A stretch of DNA of 64,000 bases from contig JAIUPA010000022.1 in assembly GCA_020161665.1 (NCBI GenBank), positions 62,001 through 126,000 of the forward strand, read 5' to 3'. A model generated the notes under the pieces. It did no database searches and was not told where the DNA came from. It saw only the letters and a program-made list of their open reading frames with translations. Positions 26,451-36,579 of this stretch are shown here, piece after piece (position 1 is the stretch's first letter; each line of letters starts with the position of its first letter). The stretch comes from Pseudomonadota bacterium (GTDB taxonomy: Bacteria > Pseudomonadota > Alphaproteobacteria > Rhizobiales > Rhizobiaceae). A program made the position numbers and the translations under genes.

Positions 26451-28667
26451 CTAGGCGGCGATACGGCGACGGCAGTCGTCAATCAGGGTTTCAAGTTCAT
26501 TCACGGCGTCACGCGTCAAAATGACGTTGCGTCGCTGCTGGCAGGTATCCGCCAGCTTGCAGAGACCAATGCTCGCTGCCGCTCCCTTCAGGGTGTGCAG
26601 AAGCCGGTCCGTTGAGGTGCGGTCGGGACTTTCAACATTGTGGTAGAGTTCGCGGGTGATGGAGGCTGCATCGACAAAGAAGCTTTCCACCAGATCGGCA
26701 AAGCCATCCTCACCCAAAGCGGCAACCATCTCCTCACGGCGCAGGTCGAAGTCGCATTTCTGGTTTTCTTCGGATTCAACAGGCGGCGCGGATGCTTCCT
26801 TGACGACCTGTACAACGGGCAAGGTGTCCGGCAGATCGAGAGAGAAGATCAGTTCGCGCAGCTTTTGCATGGAAACGGGTTTTGACTGGAAGCCGTTCAT
26901 GCCAGCTGCCAGACAGCGGGCGCGGTCCTCCTCGGAAGCGTTGGCCGTCAGTGCGATGATCGGAACCTTGCTGCGCGGTCCCTCAAGGGCGCGGATGTGT
27001 TCCGCCGCCTCAATACCGTCCATGCCGGGCATCTGCATGTCCATCAGGATCACGTCATAGTCACGCGCACCCGCGGCGCAGACGGCTTCTCGCCCATCAT
27101 TCGCCACATCGACCACCTGCCCCAGATGGGTAAGGAGCCCGACGGCAACCTGCTGGTTGACGCGATTATCTTCGACGAGAAGCACGCGCAGGCTAGGCAG
27201 AGGCCGTTCTTCGGCTCCTGCGGTGGCAATCTGATGCGCCTCGACGGCAACCGCGGGCAGTTCGAACCAGAAGGTGGAGCCCTCGCCCTTGCGGCTCGTC
27301 ACCCCCACCGTTCCGCCCAGCCGTTCGACGATGTCCTTGCTGATGGCCAGACCCAGGCCCGTGCCGCCATATTCACGCCCGATAGAAGCATCCACCTGCG
27401 AGAATGGACGATAGAGCTTTTCGATCCCCTCCGGGTCGATGCCAATGCCCGTGTCCGTGACTTCGAAGCGCAAGCGCGAGCCGCCCAGTTGAAGGCGTTC
27501 GGAAACCTTCACCTCCACCGTGCCATCCGCCGTGAACTTCACGGCATTGCTGACGAGGTTGAGAAGCACCTGCTTGAGGCGCGTTGGATCACAGGAGATG
27601 ACCGGAAGACGGGCTGCACCGGGCAATTCCAGCGAAAGGCGGTTGCGGTTTTCCACGGCGCGGTCGCGCATCATTTCGATGACGGCATGAACCACTTCCG
27701 AGACATTGGTCGGCTTGATGTCGATCGTCATCTTGCCATCTTCGGATTTGGCGAAATCCAGAACCTGATTTAGGATTTCGAGAAGGGCCGCACCTGAGCG
27801 GCTGATCGTGCCAAGACCTGCATCGATTTTCGTGGGCGACTTATCTAGCTGCATCAGCTCGACGGTGCCCAGAATGGCATTCAGCGGCGTGCGGATTTCG
27901 TGGCCCATCGTGGCCATGAAGCGAGACTTGGCGCGGTTTCCGGCCTCTGCCGCCAGATAGGATCGGTTGAGGTCGCGCGCCATGTGCTCGAAGGTGAGAC
28001 CGGCGGCCCGAACCGAACGCAACTGGCGACGCAAGAGGAAGATCAGCCCACCGACGGACGCGACCAGCAACAGCACCAGCGCGCCGGACTTGAACTGAAG
28101 GGTGAGCAGCGCGTTGCGGGCTTCGGCGCGGTCGGCACTCACCGCCGTATTGGCGTAGACGAGAATGCTCTCCGTCTCCTGCATCAACGGGTCCAGAGCA
28201 ATATCGACACCGCGCAGAGCCTCTATGCTTGTCCGTCCGTTCTTATTGATTTCATCGAAGATTGGCTCCAGCGACAGGATGGCGGCATGGATCTGGGCCA
28301 GAACCGGACCTGTATCCTCGTCCCCACCGAGCTTTCGGTCGAACTTTCCTTCTTCAAGGATGCTCATGCGGGAATAGAGGATGTCATAGCGCTGCGAGGC
28401 AGACTGCCACATATCAGAGGTTTCATCGCCTTCGACCAGGGCGATATGCACGACCTCATGCAGTTTGCGCACTTCGCGATCCAACTGGTAGAGCGACCAG
28501 AGCGCGTTTTCGCGAATGCCGTCCTGAAGCGTCGAATATCGATTGATGATCAGGACGAAAATGATGGCGAGACCCAGCAGCAGCGTAGCCGCGAACATCT
28601 GCAGCAGGGCTGTGGCCTTGCTGACACGGCGAATGACTTCGCTGCCTGGTCTCGCCCCGGTTGTCAC
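26451..28667 (-). CDS. Hybrid sensor histidine kinase with receiver and HPt domains
   Basis: 738 residues. TM1 lies at about 19-43, a periplasmic helical sensor at 44-193 and TM2 at about 195-214. HisKA follows with [11 protein letters not shown] (His about 256), then HATPase ([27 protein letters not shown]), a receiver domain (Asp about 543 in [13 protein letters not shown]) and a C-terminal HPt ([14 protein letters not shown], His about 691). This gives a complete internal phosphorelay His-Asp-His, whose last step probably targets the REC-HD-GYP protein next door. A GTG at 28667 overlaps the upstream stop (GTGA). The signal is unknown, but the cotranscribed periplasmic protein may take part in sensing. 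Confidence 0.94.
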   Translation of the reverse strand: MTTGARPGSEVIRRVSKATALLQMFAATLLLGLAIIFVLIINRYSTLQDGIRENALWSLYQLDREVRKLHEVVHIALVEGDETSDMWQSASQRYDILYSRMSILEEGKFDRKLGGDEDTGPVLAQIHAAILSLEPIFDEINKNGRTSIEALRGVDIALDPLMQETESILVYANTAVSADRAEARNALLTLQFKSGALVLLLVASVGGLIFLLRRQLRSVRAAGLTFEHMARDLNRSYLAAEAGNRAKSRFMATMGHEIRTPLNAILGTVELMQLDKSPTKIDAGLGTISRSGAALLEILNQVLDFAKSEDGKMTIDIKPTNVSEVVHAVIEMMRDRAVENRNRLSLELPGAARLPVISCDPTRLKQVLLNLVSNAVKFTADGTVEVKVSERLQLGGSRLRFEVTDTGIGIDPEGIEKLYRPFSQVDASIGREYGGTGLGLAISKDIVERLGGTVGVTSRKGEGSTFWFELPAVAVEAHQIATAGAEERPLPSLRVLLVEDNRVNQQVAVGLLTHLGQVVDVANDGREAVCAAGARDYDVILMDMQMPGMDGIEAAEHIRALEGPRSKVPIIALTANASEEDRARCLAAGMNGFQSKPVSMQKLRELIFSLDLPDTLPVVQVVKEASAPPVESEENQKCDFDLRREEMVAALGEDGFADLVESFFVDAASITRELYHNVESPDRTSTDRLLHTLKGAAASIGLCKLADTCQQRRNVILTRDAVNELETLIDDCRRRIAA

Positions 28668-29179
28668 TCACTCACCTCGATTTGCTTGATCTGCCAGACC
28701 GAGCGCGAGAAATACTTCTCGTTGAACAGGCTCGGCGTTGAATCAAACGGGTAGATGAGGAAGAGCGGCCCCTTGTTGCGAACGGACATGGTGTTGCCGT
28801 TCATGCGGGTCGCCAGCATGGTATCGAGCGTCATGGCATCTTCCATGGGCACGTCCGCGGCATAATCATTCAAAGCGCGCACCTTCATGGATTTGCCATG
28901 GGCACCGGCAGCTTCCAGCACCGCACGCAAAAGCGGGCCGGTGAACGTCACCTTGCCGCTCGTCCAGGGCGTTTCCATCGTGCCAGTGCGGCCCGCGAGC
29001 TTTTCCAGCATCTCAAGGTCAAAAACGGCGACATTCTTGGAATTCGGATGTTCCAGGTTGGGACCCGTTACCGTCAGGATGACTTCACCCTTGGGCATTT
29101 CGAGAGCGCTGGCCGGGTGATGAAGGGTCACAATCGCAACGGCGCATGCGGCAAGCATTTTCAGTCGCATAATGGTCAT
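28664..29179 (-). CDS. Exported protein related to molybdopterin-dependent oxidoreductase domains
   Basis: 171 residues with an N-terminal signal peptide (MTIMRLKMLAACAVAIVTLHHPASA). The mature part has FDLEMLEKLAGRTGTMETPWT and FTGPLLRAVLEAAGAHGKSMKVRALNDYAADVP, typical of the Moco-binding-domain-like (sulfite oxidase/YedY-type) fold. No cofactor cysteine is seen in the mature part, so it probably does not bind molybdopterin. It is the first gene of the signalling trio and overlaps the kinase start by 4 bp. A ligand-binding accessory role for the kinase is inference. Confidence 0.8.
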   Translation of the reverse strand: MTIMRLKMLAACAVAIVTLHHPASALEMPKGEVILTVTGPNLEHPNSKNVAVFDLEMLEKLAGRTGTMETPWTSGKVTFTGPLLRAVLEAAGAHGKSMKVRALNDYAADVPMEDAMTLDTMLATRMNGNTMSVRNKGPLFLIYPFDSTPSLFNEKYFSRSVWQIKQIEVSE

Positions 29180-29480
29180 GGGCGTTTCCCTGGCGCTCTT
29201 GCGGCGCCTCGTTTCAAAACATCGATAGTGCATGAAGCATGTCGAATGTACGCGGCAGGGCTTATGGCGGGGCGCTTGCGGCGGAGCCGGCCTAATGCCA
29301 GCGCAGGGATCGTGATCGACGGTACAAGAATACGGTATTTGTATTCTATGATTGTAAAACTGATCGTTACAATTTTAAAGAACCCCAAAACGAGTCAAAT
29401 AACTGTGTTTAAAACGCGCAGGTTCGTTCGGTTCAAAGCCACAGGGCCGACCGTCGACATTTTGATTTGGAGGTAAGTCG

Positions 29481-29556
29481 TGGTGAGCGCGCAGGGATTC
29501 GAACCCTGGACCTACTGATTAAAAGTCAGTTGCTCTACCGGCTGAGCTACGCGCTC
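29481..29556 (-). tRNA. tRNA-Lys(TTT)
   Basis: Minus-strand cloverleaf of 76 nt. The acceptor stem is GAGCGCG/CGCGCTC, the D-arm GCTCAGCCGGTAGAGC, and the anticodon stem-loop CTGACTTTTAATCAG has anticodon TTT. The T-arm CAGGGTTCGAATCCCTG is standard, and CCA is encoded after discriminator A. Confidence 0.97.
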
Positions 29557-29676
29557 CCTTGGGGCGAAATGCGCCCTTGGAAAGTGCGCGGAACATATGC
29601 AGGTGCCTATTTTCGGTCAACCGAAAAATGATCACGCGGGAGAATTTCCCTGCATTCGTGATCCTGCCGCGTGCGG

Positions 29677-29805
29677 TCAGAGCAGAGCGAGGATGGCAAG
29701 GACGAACGCAAACACCGAGGCCAGCGCCAGTTTTTCCGGCAAGTGTCCCGTATTCATTGAACGAACGGAAACGTCTTCGTTCTGGGTGTTGTACGTGAAT
29801 TCCAT
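29677..29805 (-). CDS. Small single-pass membrane protein, 42 aa
   Basis: ATG at 29805 to TGA at 29677 gives 42 residues. The N-terminal half is polar (MEFTYNTQNEDVSVRS) and a hydrophobic helix (ALASVFAFVLAILALL) runs to the very C-terminus, as in tail-anchored or small inner-membrane proteins. GCAGGG lies upstream of the start. The gene sits 120 bp before tRNA-Lys on the same strand and is divergent from the flavoprotein gene. The function is unknown, and homologues in related genomes would confirm it. Confidence 0.5.
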   Translation of the reverse strand: MEFTYNTQNEDVSVRSMNTGHLPEKLALASVFAFVLAILALL

Positions 29806-30030
29806 ATTTTCTGCCCTGCAACCTGTTTTTCAGCATATTGCCGGAGGATGCGGCGCCTCGCAAAAGCAGCCGTTCCAAATATTCAACGCTTCTCAAAAAA
29901 CGAATCCACGCGGCCTATCGAGACGGCAAACCAGTTTCGCCGCGCTAAATGACTTCGCCTGCCTTGGCTTTAGCGGAAAGATGAGCCAGAACAGCGCCAC
30001 AGGTTCCTGCGAACACAAACGGACAAGCAG

Positions 30031-31245
30031 ATGCGGCAAAAGACAGTGGCCATCTTCGGCGGCGGCCCGGCGGGCCTAGCCGCAGCGGAATGCCTCAGCG
30101 CCTCCGGCCATGTCCGCGTTACCGTCTATGAAGCGATGCCCACGGTCGGGCGCAAGTTCATGCTGGCGGGGAAATCGGGCCTCAACATCACCCACGCGGA
30201 ACCCTATGAGCGATTCGCCGAACGTTTTGGAGCGGCGAACACCTTTCTGCGGCCGGCGCTCGACGCCTTCCGGCCAGAGGACCTGAGGGCTTGGGCCAAA
30301 GGACTGGGAACGCCCACCTTTGTCGGAACATCGGGACGGGTTTTCCCAGACGTGATGAAGGCCTCGCCGCTTCTGAGGGCCTGGCGTTCGCGGCTTGAGG
30401 CACAGGGCGTGACCATCCTGACACGCCATAAATTCATCGGTTTCGAACGCGGGGCAGCGCTTCTCGATACCCCGGAGGGGCCGCAGCAGGTCGTCGCCGA
30501 CGCCACTCTTCTGGCCTTTGGTGGCGCCAGTTGGCCGCGTCTTGGCTCAGATGCCGCGTGGGTGGAAGGCTTACGCGGTCAAGGCGTTGAGATTGCCCCT
30601 TTCCGGCCTGCCAATTGCGGCTTTGAGCGCGCATGGAGCGAGAATTTCCGGGAACGCTTTGCCGGTGAGCCGGTCAAATCCGTCACGGCCCGGTCGGATG
30701 CCGGGGCCACCCAGGGTGAGTTCGTGATCACGCGCCATGGCGTTGAGGGGAGCCTGATCTATGCCCATTCGGCTGCGCTTCGCGATGGGATTGAAGCGCA
30801 AAGACAGGCCACGCTTTTCCTCGATCTCGTGCCGGGACGTGATAGAGAGCGTCTAGCGCGCGATCTGGAGCGACAGAGCGCCAAGCTCAGCTTTTCCAAT
30901 CGGTTACGCAAGGCCGTTCATCTATCGCCGGTCAAGGTGGCGCTCCTCAGGGAATGCGTGCCCGACGCGGCGCAACGTTCGCCATCAGAGCTAGCAAATC
31001 TCCTGAAGGCTTTGCCTCTGACTGTTTCCCAACCGCGCCCGATCACGGAGGCGATCTCGTCTGCGGGTGGCATCCGGCTTTCAGCTCTGAATGAGAACTA
31101 TATGCTCAACGCCCTGCCCGGCGTCTTTGCGGCGGGAGAAATGCTCGATTGGGAAGCGCCGACCGGCGGCTATTTGCTGACCGCCTGCATGGCCACGGGA
31201 CGAGCCGCCGCGCGCGGCGTGGAAAGCTGGCTCAATCGGTCTTGA
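30031..31245 (+). CDS. BaiN/HI0933-like NAD(P)/FAD-dependent flavoprotein
   Basis: 404 residues. The N-terminal dinucleotide motif is VAIFGGGPAGLAAAECL, followed by the family hallmark VGRKFMLAGKSGLNITH. Near the C-terminus PGVFAAGEMLDWEAPTGGYLL marks the HI0933/BaiN group (TIGR03862-like). The physiological reaction of most members is unknown. The final 14 bp overlap the convergent MFS gene. Confidence 0.9.
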   Translation: MRQKTVAIFGGGPAGLAAAECLSASGHVRVTVYEAMPTVGRKFMLAGKSGLNITHAEPYERFAERFGAANTFLRPALDAFRPEDLRAWAKGLGTPTFVGTSGRVFPDVMKASPLLRAWRSRLEAQGVTILTRHKFIGFERGAALLDTPEGPQQVVADATLLAFGGASWPRLGSDAAWVEGLRGQGVEIAPFRPANCGFERAWSENFRERFAGEPVKSVTARSDAGATQGEFVITRHGVEGSLIYAHSAALRDGIEAQRQATLFLDLVPGRDRERLARDLERQSAKLSFSNRLRKAVHLSPVKVALLRECVPDAAQRSPSELANLLKALPLTVSQPRPITEAISSAGGIRLSALNENYMLNALPGVFAAGEMLDWEAPTGGYLLTACMATGRAAARGVESWLNRS

Positions 31246-32377
31246 TCGTGCGCGTGGTGGCAAAGCCCGCCAGAAGCACCGTCAACCCCACGAAGGGCAG
31301 CAGCGCATAGAAGCTCCAGTCGATCCCGACATGTTCGGCCACAAAGCCGAGTAGCGGCGGAACGCCAAGTGTTGCCACCAGCATGCACATGGCAAGTGCC
31401 GCCAGATTGTCCGCCTGGCTGCGGCCCGGCAGTGAAAGCGCCGTGGAGAAGGCAAGTGGTGCAATGAGCGCCACGCCGCAGCCCGTGAGCGCAAGGGCCA
31501 GCCCTGCCGCCCATATATTGCTGGCGTTGATGACCCACACGATGCCGATGATCGTGGCAATGGCCGAGCCGCGCACAATATTGGGTGGCGAAAAACGTCC
31601 GCGCAGACTGTCGCCACCGAGCCGTGTCAGCCCCATGCCGATGGTGAAGCAGGCATAAAGCAGCCCTGCGGTTGATGGATTGTCGGTGATGCGTTCGCGG
31701 ATGAGGAACATGCCCCAGTCGTAGATCGCCCCTTCCGAGATCGCCATGCCGAAAATCATGCAGCAAATCAGCAGGATGGCTTTGCTGGGCAGAATCAGAA
31801 CGCCGCGCTTGCTGTTCGGGTCTGGAACCGATTGCGCATCCGGGTGCGGCGCGATGGCCAGCACAATACCTGCCGCCATGAAGGTGAAAAAGCCAATGAA
31901 CCCGAGGTGGGCTGTCGGATTAAACCCCAGTCCCGCCAGCCAGCCCGAGAACAGCGAACCGACCAGAAGCCCCACTGACCAGAAGCCGTGGCTTCGCGCC
32001 ATCACCCGCGTGCCGGTCGTGCGTTCCGTCTGGCTGACGATCATGTTCGCCGCCACATCCAGCAACGTGCGAAAGCACGCGAAAAAGACGAAGCAGGTGG
32101 CGAATCCCCATAGGGGCATCAGTGGAAACAGTGGCAGGACAGCTGCCAGCAGCACCAGCATCAGCGCGGCGGCTTTTCGCGGCGTCAGTGCTTCCACCAC
32201 GCGACCGGCCAAAGGCAGGGCCAGAAAGGTGCCCAGCGGCAGTCCCAGCAGCGTCAGGCCCAGCACCGCCTTATCGATACCAAGGGCGGCCTGAATCGCC
32301 GGCATGCGCGAAAAGAGCGTGATGAACATCACGGCATTGCAGAAGAACAAGAGAGCGGATGGCGCAAGGGCAGCCAT
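31232..32377 (-). CDS. MFS transporter (FucP/YbjJ-like)
   Basis: 381 residues from ATG 32377, with about twelve membrane helices. MFS-type loops are present (LAGRVVEALTPRKAAALM after helix 2). Start 32377 is chosen because the 28 residues of the longer frame are Cys/Pro-rich and not membrane-like, and GGAATG lies a few bases upstream. The substrate is unknown. It converges on the flavoprotein gene with a 14-bp overlap. Confidence 0.85.
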   Translation of the reverse strand: MAALAPSALLFFCNAVMFITLFSRMPAIQAALGIDKAVLGLTLLGLPLGTFLALPLAGRVVEALTPRKAAALMLVLLAAVLPLFPLMPLWGFATCFVFFACFRTLLDVAANMIVSQTERTTGTRVMARSHGFWSVGLLVGSLFSGWLAGLGFNPTAHLGFIGFFTFMAAGIVLAIAPHPDAQSVPDPNSKRGVLILPSKAILLICCMIFGMAISEGAIYDWGMFLIRERITDNPSTAGLLYACFTIGMGLTRLGGDSLRGRFSPPNIVRGSAIATIIGIVWVINASNIWAAGLALALTGCGVALIAPLAFSTALSLPGRSQADNLAALAMCMLVATLGVPPLLGFVAEHVGIDWSFYALLPFVGLTVLLAGFATTRTIKTD

Positions 32378-32524
32378 GGGGCATTCCGAAACAGGAGGGT
32401 TGGTCAGCGCCGAGTAACCGGCGACAACCAAGGGCATGACATGACACCTGCAACGTTGCAAGCGCTTTGGCCGTCACAAAATGTTATAATTTGCGCGGGA
32501 ATGCACAAACTCACGTAACGTCAA

Positions 32525-33655
32525 TCAAAGCGGATCGATGTCGCCTTTGGCCCATGCCTCTATGGTTTCGGCATAGAAATCGGCGAAGCGGTCTTCGGCG
32601 ATGGCTTTGCGAATGCCCTGCATCAGGTCCTGATAATAGGCGATGTTGTTCCACGACAGGAGCATGCCGCCGAGCGATTCGTTGGCGCGCACCAGATGGT
32701 GGAGATAGGCACGCGGATAGTCGCGCGCCGCCGGGCAGGACGATTCCTCATCCAGCGGTCGCATGTCTTCCGCATGGCGGGCATTGCGGATATTGACCTT
32801 GCCGCGACGGGTGAAGGCCAGACCATGGCGGCCTGAGCGGGTTGGCATGACGCAATCGAACATGTCGATGCCGCGCGCGACCGACTTCAGAATGTCATCC
32901 GGCGTGCCGACGCCCATCAGGTAACGCGGCTTTTCAAACGGCAGGACGGGTAGTGTTTCATCGAGGATCTGCAGCATGACATGCTGCGGTTCACCGACGG
33001 CCAAACCGCCGACGGCATAGCCTTTGAGATCAAGCTGCTTCAACCCTTCCGCAGACCGGATGCGCAGGTCCGGAATATCACCACCCTGCACAATGCCGAA
33101 CATGGCCTTGCCCGGCTGCTCGCCAAAGGCGACGCGGCAGCGTTCGGCCCAGCGCAGCGACATTTCCATGGCGCGTTCGATTTCCTTACGCTCGGCGGGC
33201 AGCGCCACGCATTCATCCAGCTGCATCTGGATATCGCTATCGAGCAGGCCCTGAATTTCGATGGACCGTTCCGGCGACATGTGGTGCAGCGAGCCATCCA
33301 CATGGCTCTTGAAGGTGACACCCTTCTCATCCAGCTTGCGCAGGCCAGACAGCGACATCACCTGAAAACCGCCGCTATCGGTGAGGATCGGATGCGGCCA
33401 GCGGATCAGTTCATGCAGGCCGCCCAGCCGCGCCACGCGCTCCGGGCCGGGTCTCAGCATGAGGTGGTAGGTGTTGCCGAGAATGATGTCAGCCCCTGCC
33501 CCGCGCACCTGATCGAGATACATAGCCTTGACCGAACCCACCGTGCCGACCGGCATGAAGGCCGGGGTGCGGATGGTGCCGCGCGGCATGGTGATTTCGC
33601 CAAGCCGGGCCTTGCCGCTGGTGGCCTTGAGATTGAAGGTGAAATTCTCGCTCAT
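32525..33655 (-). CDS. tgt: Queuine tRNA-ribosyltransferase (tRNA-guanine transglycosylase)
   Basis: 376 residues. It exchanges guanine 34 for preQ1 in GUN-anticodon tRNAs. The substrate-pocket motifs are present: [13 protein letters not shown] (catalytic-site Asp), [11 protein letters not shown] and [17 protein letters not shown] (nucleophile Asp). The C-terminal zinc site is unusual: where the family has CxCxxC, this protein reads [10 protein letters not shown], so only one of the three cysteines remains, with the downstream HHL still there. It is the last gene of the coaD-ppi-ppi-queA-tgt run, 2 bp after queA. Confidence 0.95.
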   Translation of the reverse strand: MSENFTFNLKATSGKARLGEITMPRGTIRTPAFMPVGTVGSVKAMYLDQVRGAGADIILGNTYHLMLRPGPERVARLGGLHELIRWPHPILTDSGGFQVMSLSGLRKLDEKGVTFKSHVDGSLHHMSPERSIEIQGLLDSDIQMQLDECVALPAERKEIERAMEMSLRWAERCRVAFGEQPGKAMFGIVQGGDIPDLRIRSAEGLKQLDLKGYAVGGLAVGEPQHVMLQILDETLPVLPFEKPRYLMGVGTPDDILKSVARGIDMFDCVMPTRSGRHGLAFTRRGKVNIRNARHAEDMRPLDEESSCPAARDYPRAYLHHLVRANESLGGMLLSWNNIAYYQDLMQGIRKAIAEDRFADFYAETIEAWAKGDIDPL

Positions 33656-33657
33656 CG

Positions 33658-34731
33658 TCAGGATTTCCGAAACAGGAGGCTCGAGTCGCCGTAAGAATAG
33701 AATCGATAGCCGGTGGTGATGGCATGCGCATAGGCGCGATGCATCGTTTCAAACCCGGCAAAGGCCGAAACGAGCATGAAGAGCGTCGATTTCGGCAGGT
33801 GAAAATTGGTCATCAGCACATCGACAGCCCGGAAACGGTAGCCGGGCGTGATGAAGATATCGGTGGAACCGCTCCAGGGCAGAATGGTGCCGTCCTCGGC
33901 CGCGGCACTTTCCAGAAGCCTCAGCGATGTGGTGCCGACGCTGACAATCCGCCCGCCCCGCGCCCTGACGGCATTGAGCGCTGCGGCGGTGGCCTCGCTC
34001 ACATGGCCGATTTCGTGGTGCATATGGTGATCGTTGGTGTCGTCCGCCTTGACCGGCAGGAACGTGCCCGCCCCCACATGCAGCGTCACAAAATGCCGCT
34101 CGATGCCCGCCGCATCAAGCGCCGCAAAAAGGTTCGGCGTGAAATGCAGGCCCGCCGTGGGGGCCGCAACCGCACCGTTTTCGCGGGCATAGATCGTCTG
34201 GTAATCGGCGCGGTCCTGCGCATCTTCGGCGCGTTTGGCGGCGATATAGGGCGGCAGCGGAATATGACCGACAAGGGCAATGGCGGCATCAAGATCCGGC
34301 CCGGCCTTGTCGAAGGTCAGGGCCACTTCGCCCGCGTCGCGCTTTTCGGTGACGGTGGCTTCCAGCACTGTTTCACCATCGGCGGAGGTGAAGCGAATGC
34401 GGTCGCCTTCCTTAATGCGCTTGCCGGGCTTGGCAAAGGCGTGCCAGCAATCCGGCGCAACCCGCATGTGCAGCGTGGCCGAAACTGGCGTTTCCGGCGC
34501 ACCGGGCCGCAGGCGCACGCCCTCGAACTGGGCGGGAATGACGCGTGTATCATTGAACACCAGCGCGTCGCCGGGCTTCAAAAACGACGGAAGATCAAAC
34601 ACATGATGATCTGCAAGCTCGGGCTTCCCATCGGGCCTCACCACAAGCAGGCGCGCGGTATCACGCGGGCTTGCGGGCCGCAGCGCGATATTCTCATCCG
34701 GCAGGTCAAAATCGAAAAGATCTACACGCAT
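33658..34731 (-). CDS. queA: S-adenosylmethionine:tRNA ribosyltransferase-isomerase
   Basis: 357 residues, standard for QueA. It adds the epoxycyclopentane moiety from SAM to preQ1-tRNA, directly following the Tgt step in queuosine synthesis. The N-terminus [20 protein letters not shown] and the segments APTAGLHFT and [19 protein letters not shown] are characteristic. It lies 2 bp upstream of tgt. Confidence 0.97.
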   Translation of the reverse strand: MRVDLFDFDLPDENIALRPASPRDTARLLVVRPDGKPELADHHVFDLPSFLKPGDALVFNDTRVIPAQFEGVRLRPGAPETPVSATLHMRVAPDCWHAFAKPGKRIKEGDRIRFTSADGETVLEATVTEKRDAGEVALTFDKAGPDLDAAIALVGHIPLPPYIAAKRAEDAQDRADYQTIYARENGAVAAPTAGLHFTPNLFAALDAAGIERHFVTLHVGAGTFLPVKADDTNDHHMHHEIGHVSEATAAALNAVRARGGRIVSVGTTSLRLLESAAAEDGTILPWSGSTDIFITPGYRFRAVDVLMTNFHLPKSTLFMLVSAFAGFETMHRAYAHAITTGYRFYSYGDSSLLFRKS

Positions 34732-34792
34732 TCAACGCTCTAATATTTTAGTCCGGTTCTGACCGCCCGGGTCAATCCTCAGACATGGCAAA

Positions 34793-34822
34793 CCCGCCCT
34801 CGCCGTTTCCGGTAAGGGCGGG
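34793..34822 (-). terminator. Possible intercistronic terminator or attenuator between ppi and queA
   Basis: The 8-bp stem CCCGCCCT/AGGGCGGG surrounds a 14-nt loop. On the minus strand it is followed by only TTTG, so termination may be weak. It lies between the cyclophilin stop (34840) and the queA start (34731). Confidence 0.45.
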
Positions 34823-34839
34823 CCAGACATTCACACCGC

Positions 34840-35349
34840 TCAGGCGTCGGCAGCAACGCGCATGGAGACGATCGAGTCGGGATCGCGAACCGGCTCGCCG
34901 CGCTTGATCTGGTCGATCACGTCCATGCCTTCGATCACCTGACCCCAGACGCTGTACTGCTTGTTCAGCCACGGCGCATCGGTGAAGCAGATGAAGAACT
35001 GCGAGTTGGCCGAGTTCGGGCTCTGCGAACGGGCCATGGAGCAGGTGCCGCGCACATGCGGGGTGGCCGAGAATTCAGCCTTGAGGTCCGGCTTGTCGGA
35101 GCCGCCCATGCCAGCGCGCGACGGATTGAAATCCGCACCGCCCTGCTTGCCGAACTTCACGTCGCCGGTCTGGGCCATGAAGTCTTCGATCACGCGGTGA
35201 AACACCACGCCGTCATAAGCCTTTTCGCGGGCCAGTTCCTTGATGCGCTCGACATGGCCGGGGGCGACCTGCGGCAGAAGGGCGATGACGACCTTACCCT
35301 TGGTGGTTTCCAGAATGACGGTGTTTTCCGGGTCCTTGATGTCAGCCAT
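34840..35349 (-). CDS. ppiB: Peptidyl-prolyl cis-trans isomerase, cyclophilin type (cytoplasmic)
   Basis: 169 residues without a signal peptide. The cyclophilin active-site segments VVFHRVIEDFMAQTGD and NSANSQFFICF are intact. It begins MADIKDPENTVILETTKG. It is a paralogue of the exported cyclophilin at 35407-35964, as the two share NSANSQFFI and GMGGSDKPDLKAEFS. The tandem pair of one cytoplasmic and one exported PPIase is a conserved arrangement in this order. Confidence 0.93.
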   Translation of the reverse strand: MADIKDPENTVILETTKGKVVIALLPQVAPGHVERIKELAREKAYDGVVFHRVIEDFMAQTGDVKFGKQGGADFNPSRAGMGGSDKPDLKAEFSATPHVRGTCSMARSQSPNSANSQFFICFTDAPWLNKQYSVWGQVIEGMDVIDQIKRGEPVRDPDSIVSMRVAADA

Positions 35350-35406
35350 GGGGCTATTCCTTTTCTTCGAGTGTTTCCTACGCAGCGAACAATCGCCACA
35401 ATCCTA

Positions 35407-35964
35407 TCAGGGTTTGCCGACCGTGACCTTGATCATGCGGTCGGGATTTTGCACAGCGCCGTTGGCGGATTGAGCGCCTCGCTTGATCTTGTCGACAGCT
35501 TCCATACCGGAAACGACCTTGCCGACAACCGTATACTGGCCATTCAGGAACGAGCCTTCATCAAACATGATGAAGAACTGCGAGTTGGCGGAGTTCGGGT
35601 CCTGCGAGCGGGCCATGCCGACCGTGCCGCGCTCGAACGGCGTCTTGGAGAATTCGGCCTTCAGGTCCGGCTTGTCGGAACCGCCCATACCGGCGCGGCG
35701 CGGATCAAAGCTCTTTTCCATATTGCCGAATTCCACATCGCCCGTCTGGGCCATGAAGCCATCGATGACGCGGTGGAAGGCCACGTTGTCATACTTGCCT
35801 TCGCTGGCCAGTTCCTTCAGGCGCTCGGCATGCTTGGGAGCCTGCGGGTTGAGTTCCACCACCACCGGGCCATCCTTCAACTGAATGGTGAGGTAATCGG
35901 CGGCAAGCGCCGGAAGGGCGGTCAGCGCCAGCACACCAGCGAGCGCGAAACGGACAAGCTTCAT
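35407..35964 (-). CDS. Peptidyl-prolyl cis-trans isomerase, cyclophilin type (periplasmic)
   Basis: 185 residues. A signal peptide MKLVRFALAGVLALTALPALA precedes mature ADYLTIQLKDG. The catalytic segments FHRVIDGFMAQTGD and NSQFFIMF are present. ATG 35964 is chosen because it places the signal peptide correctly; the frame is open 19 codons further upstream. It folds proteins in the periplasm, in tandem with the cytoplasmic ppiB downstream, and coaD lies 23 bp upstream. Confidence 0.93.
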   Translation of the reverse strand: MKLVRFALAGVLALTALPALAADYLTIQLKDGPVVVELNPQAPKHAERLKELASEGKYDNVAFHRVIDGFMAQTGDVEFGNMEKSFDPRRAGMGGSDKPDLKAEFSKTPFERGTVGMARSQDPNSANSQFFIMFDEGSFLNGQYTVVGKVVSGMEAVDKIKRGAQSANGAVQNPDRMIKVTVGKP

Positions 35965-35987
35965 CAAAATCTCCCGTGAATGACCGC

Positions 35988-36482
35988 TCAGCGGCCCAGT
36001 TTCGTGTAGAGGGCGTCGCACACGTTCTTCGGAACGAAGGAACTGACATCACCGCCCATGGAGGCGATTTGCCTGACCAATGTGGCGGTAATGGGCTGCG
36101 ATTCGGCGACAGCGGGCAGAAAAACCGTCTGCAGCATGGGGGCCAGCTTGTGGTTCATGCCGGCCATCTGCATTTCGTAATCGAGATCGGTGCCATTGCG
36201 CAGGCCGCGAATGATCATCGTTGCGCCATGGTCACGCGCCGCATCGACCAGAAGATTACCGAAGGAAACGACCTTGATATCGCCCTTGCGTGCGGGCAAA
36301 ACGGCATTAACCGCCTCATGAATGAGGGCTGCCCGCTCTTCGAAGGTAAACATCGGTGCCTTGCCGGGATGAATGCCGATGGCAACAATCACCCGCGAGG
36401 CGACATTGAGCGCCTGCAGGAGAATATCGAGATGGCCATTGGTCATCGGATCAAACGATCCGGGATAGAAGGCTACCGTCAT
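35988..36482 (-). CDS. coaD: Phosphopantetheine adenylyltransferase
   Basis: 164 residues, normal for CoaD. It makes dephospho-CoA from ATP and 4'-phosphopantetheine. The nucleotidyltransferase motif is [15 protein letters not shown] (T/N-x-GH), and [18 protein letters not shown] marks the C-terminal ATP site. ATG 36482 has GTAGGAAAC directly upstream and gives the usual start ([10 protein letters not shown]). The frame is open 10 codons further. It is the first gene of the coaD-tgt group. Confidence 0.96.
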   Translation of the reverse strand: MTVAFYPGSFDPMTNGHLDILLQALNVASRVIVAIGIHPGKAPMFTFEERAALIHEAVNAVLPARKGDIKVVSFGNLLVDAARDHGATMIIRGLRNGTDLDYEMQMAGMNHKLAPMLQTVFLPAVAESQPITATLVRQIASMGGDVSSFVPKNVCDALYTKLGR

Positions 36483-36579
36483 GTTTCCTACCGTTTTGAC
36501 GCCTTTTGTCATGGAAGCGGCCTCGCCGCAAGCAAAAGCACCTTTTCCGGCCCGGTGATTCCCGTTCCAGCCGCTGAAT

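Noticed and set aside
29610..29627. TTTTCGGT/ACCGAAAA hairpin near tRNA-Lys
   Set aside because: The A/T runs are inside the stem and no T-run follows in either direction, so it is not supported as a terminator.
29519..29896. A reverse frame ending SSAGRATDF
   Set aside because: The C-terminus is translated tRNA-Lys sequence, a well-known artefact.
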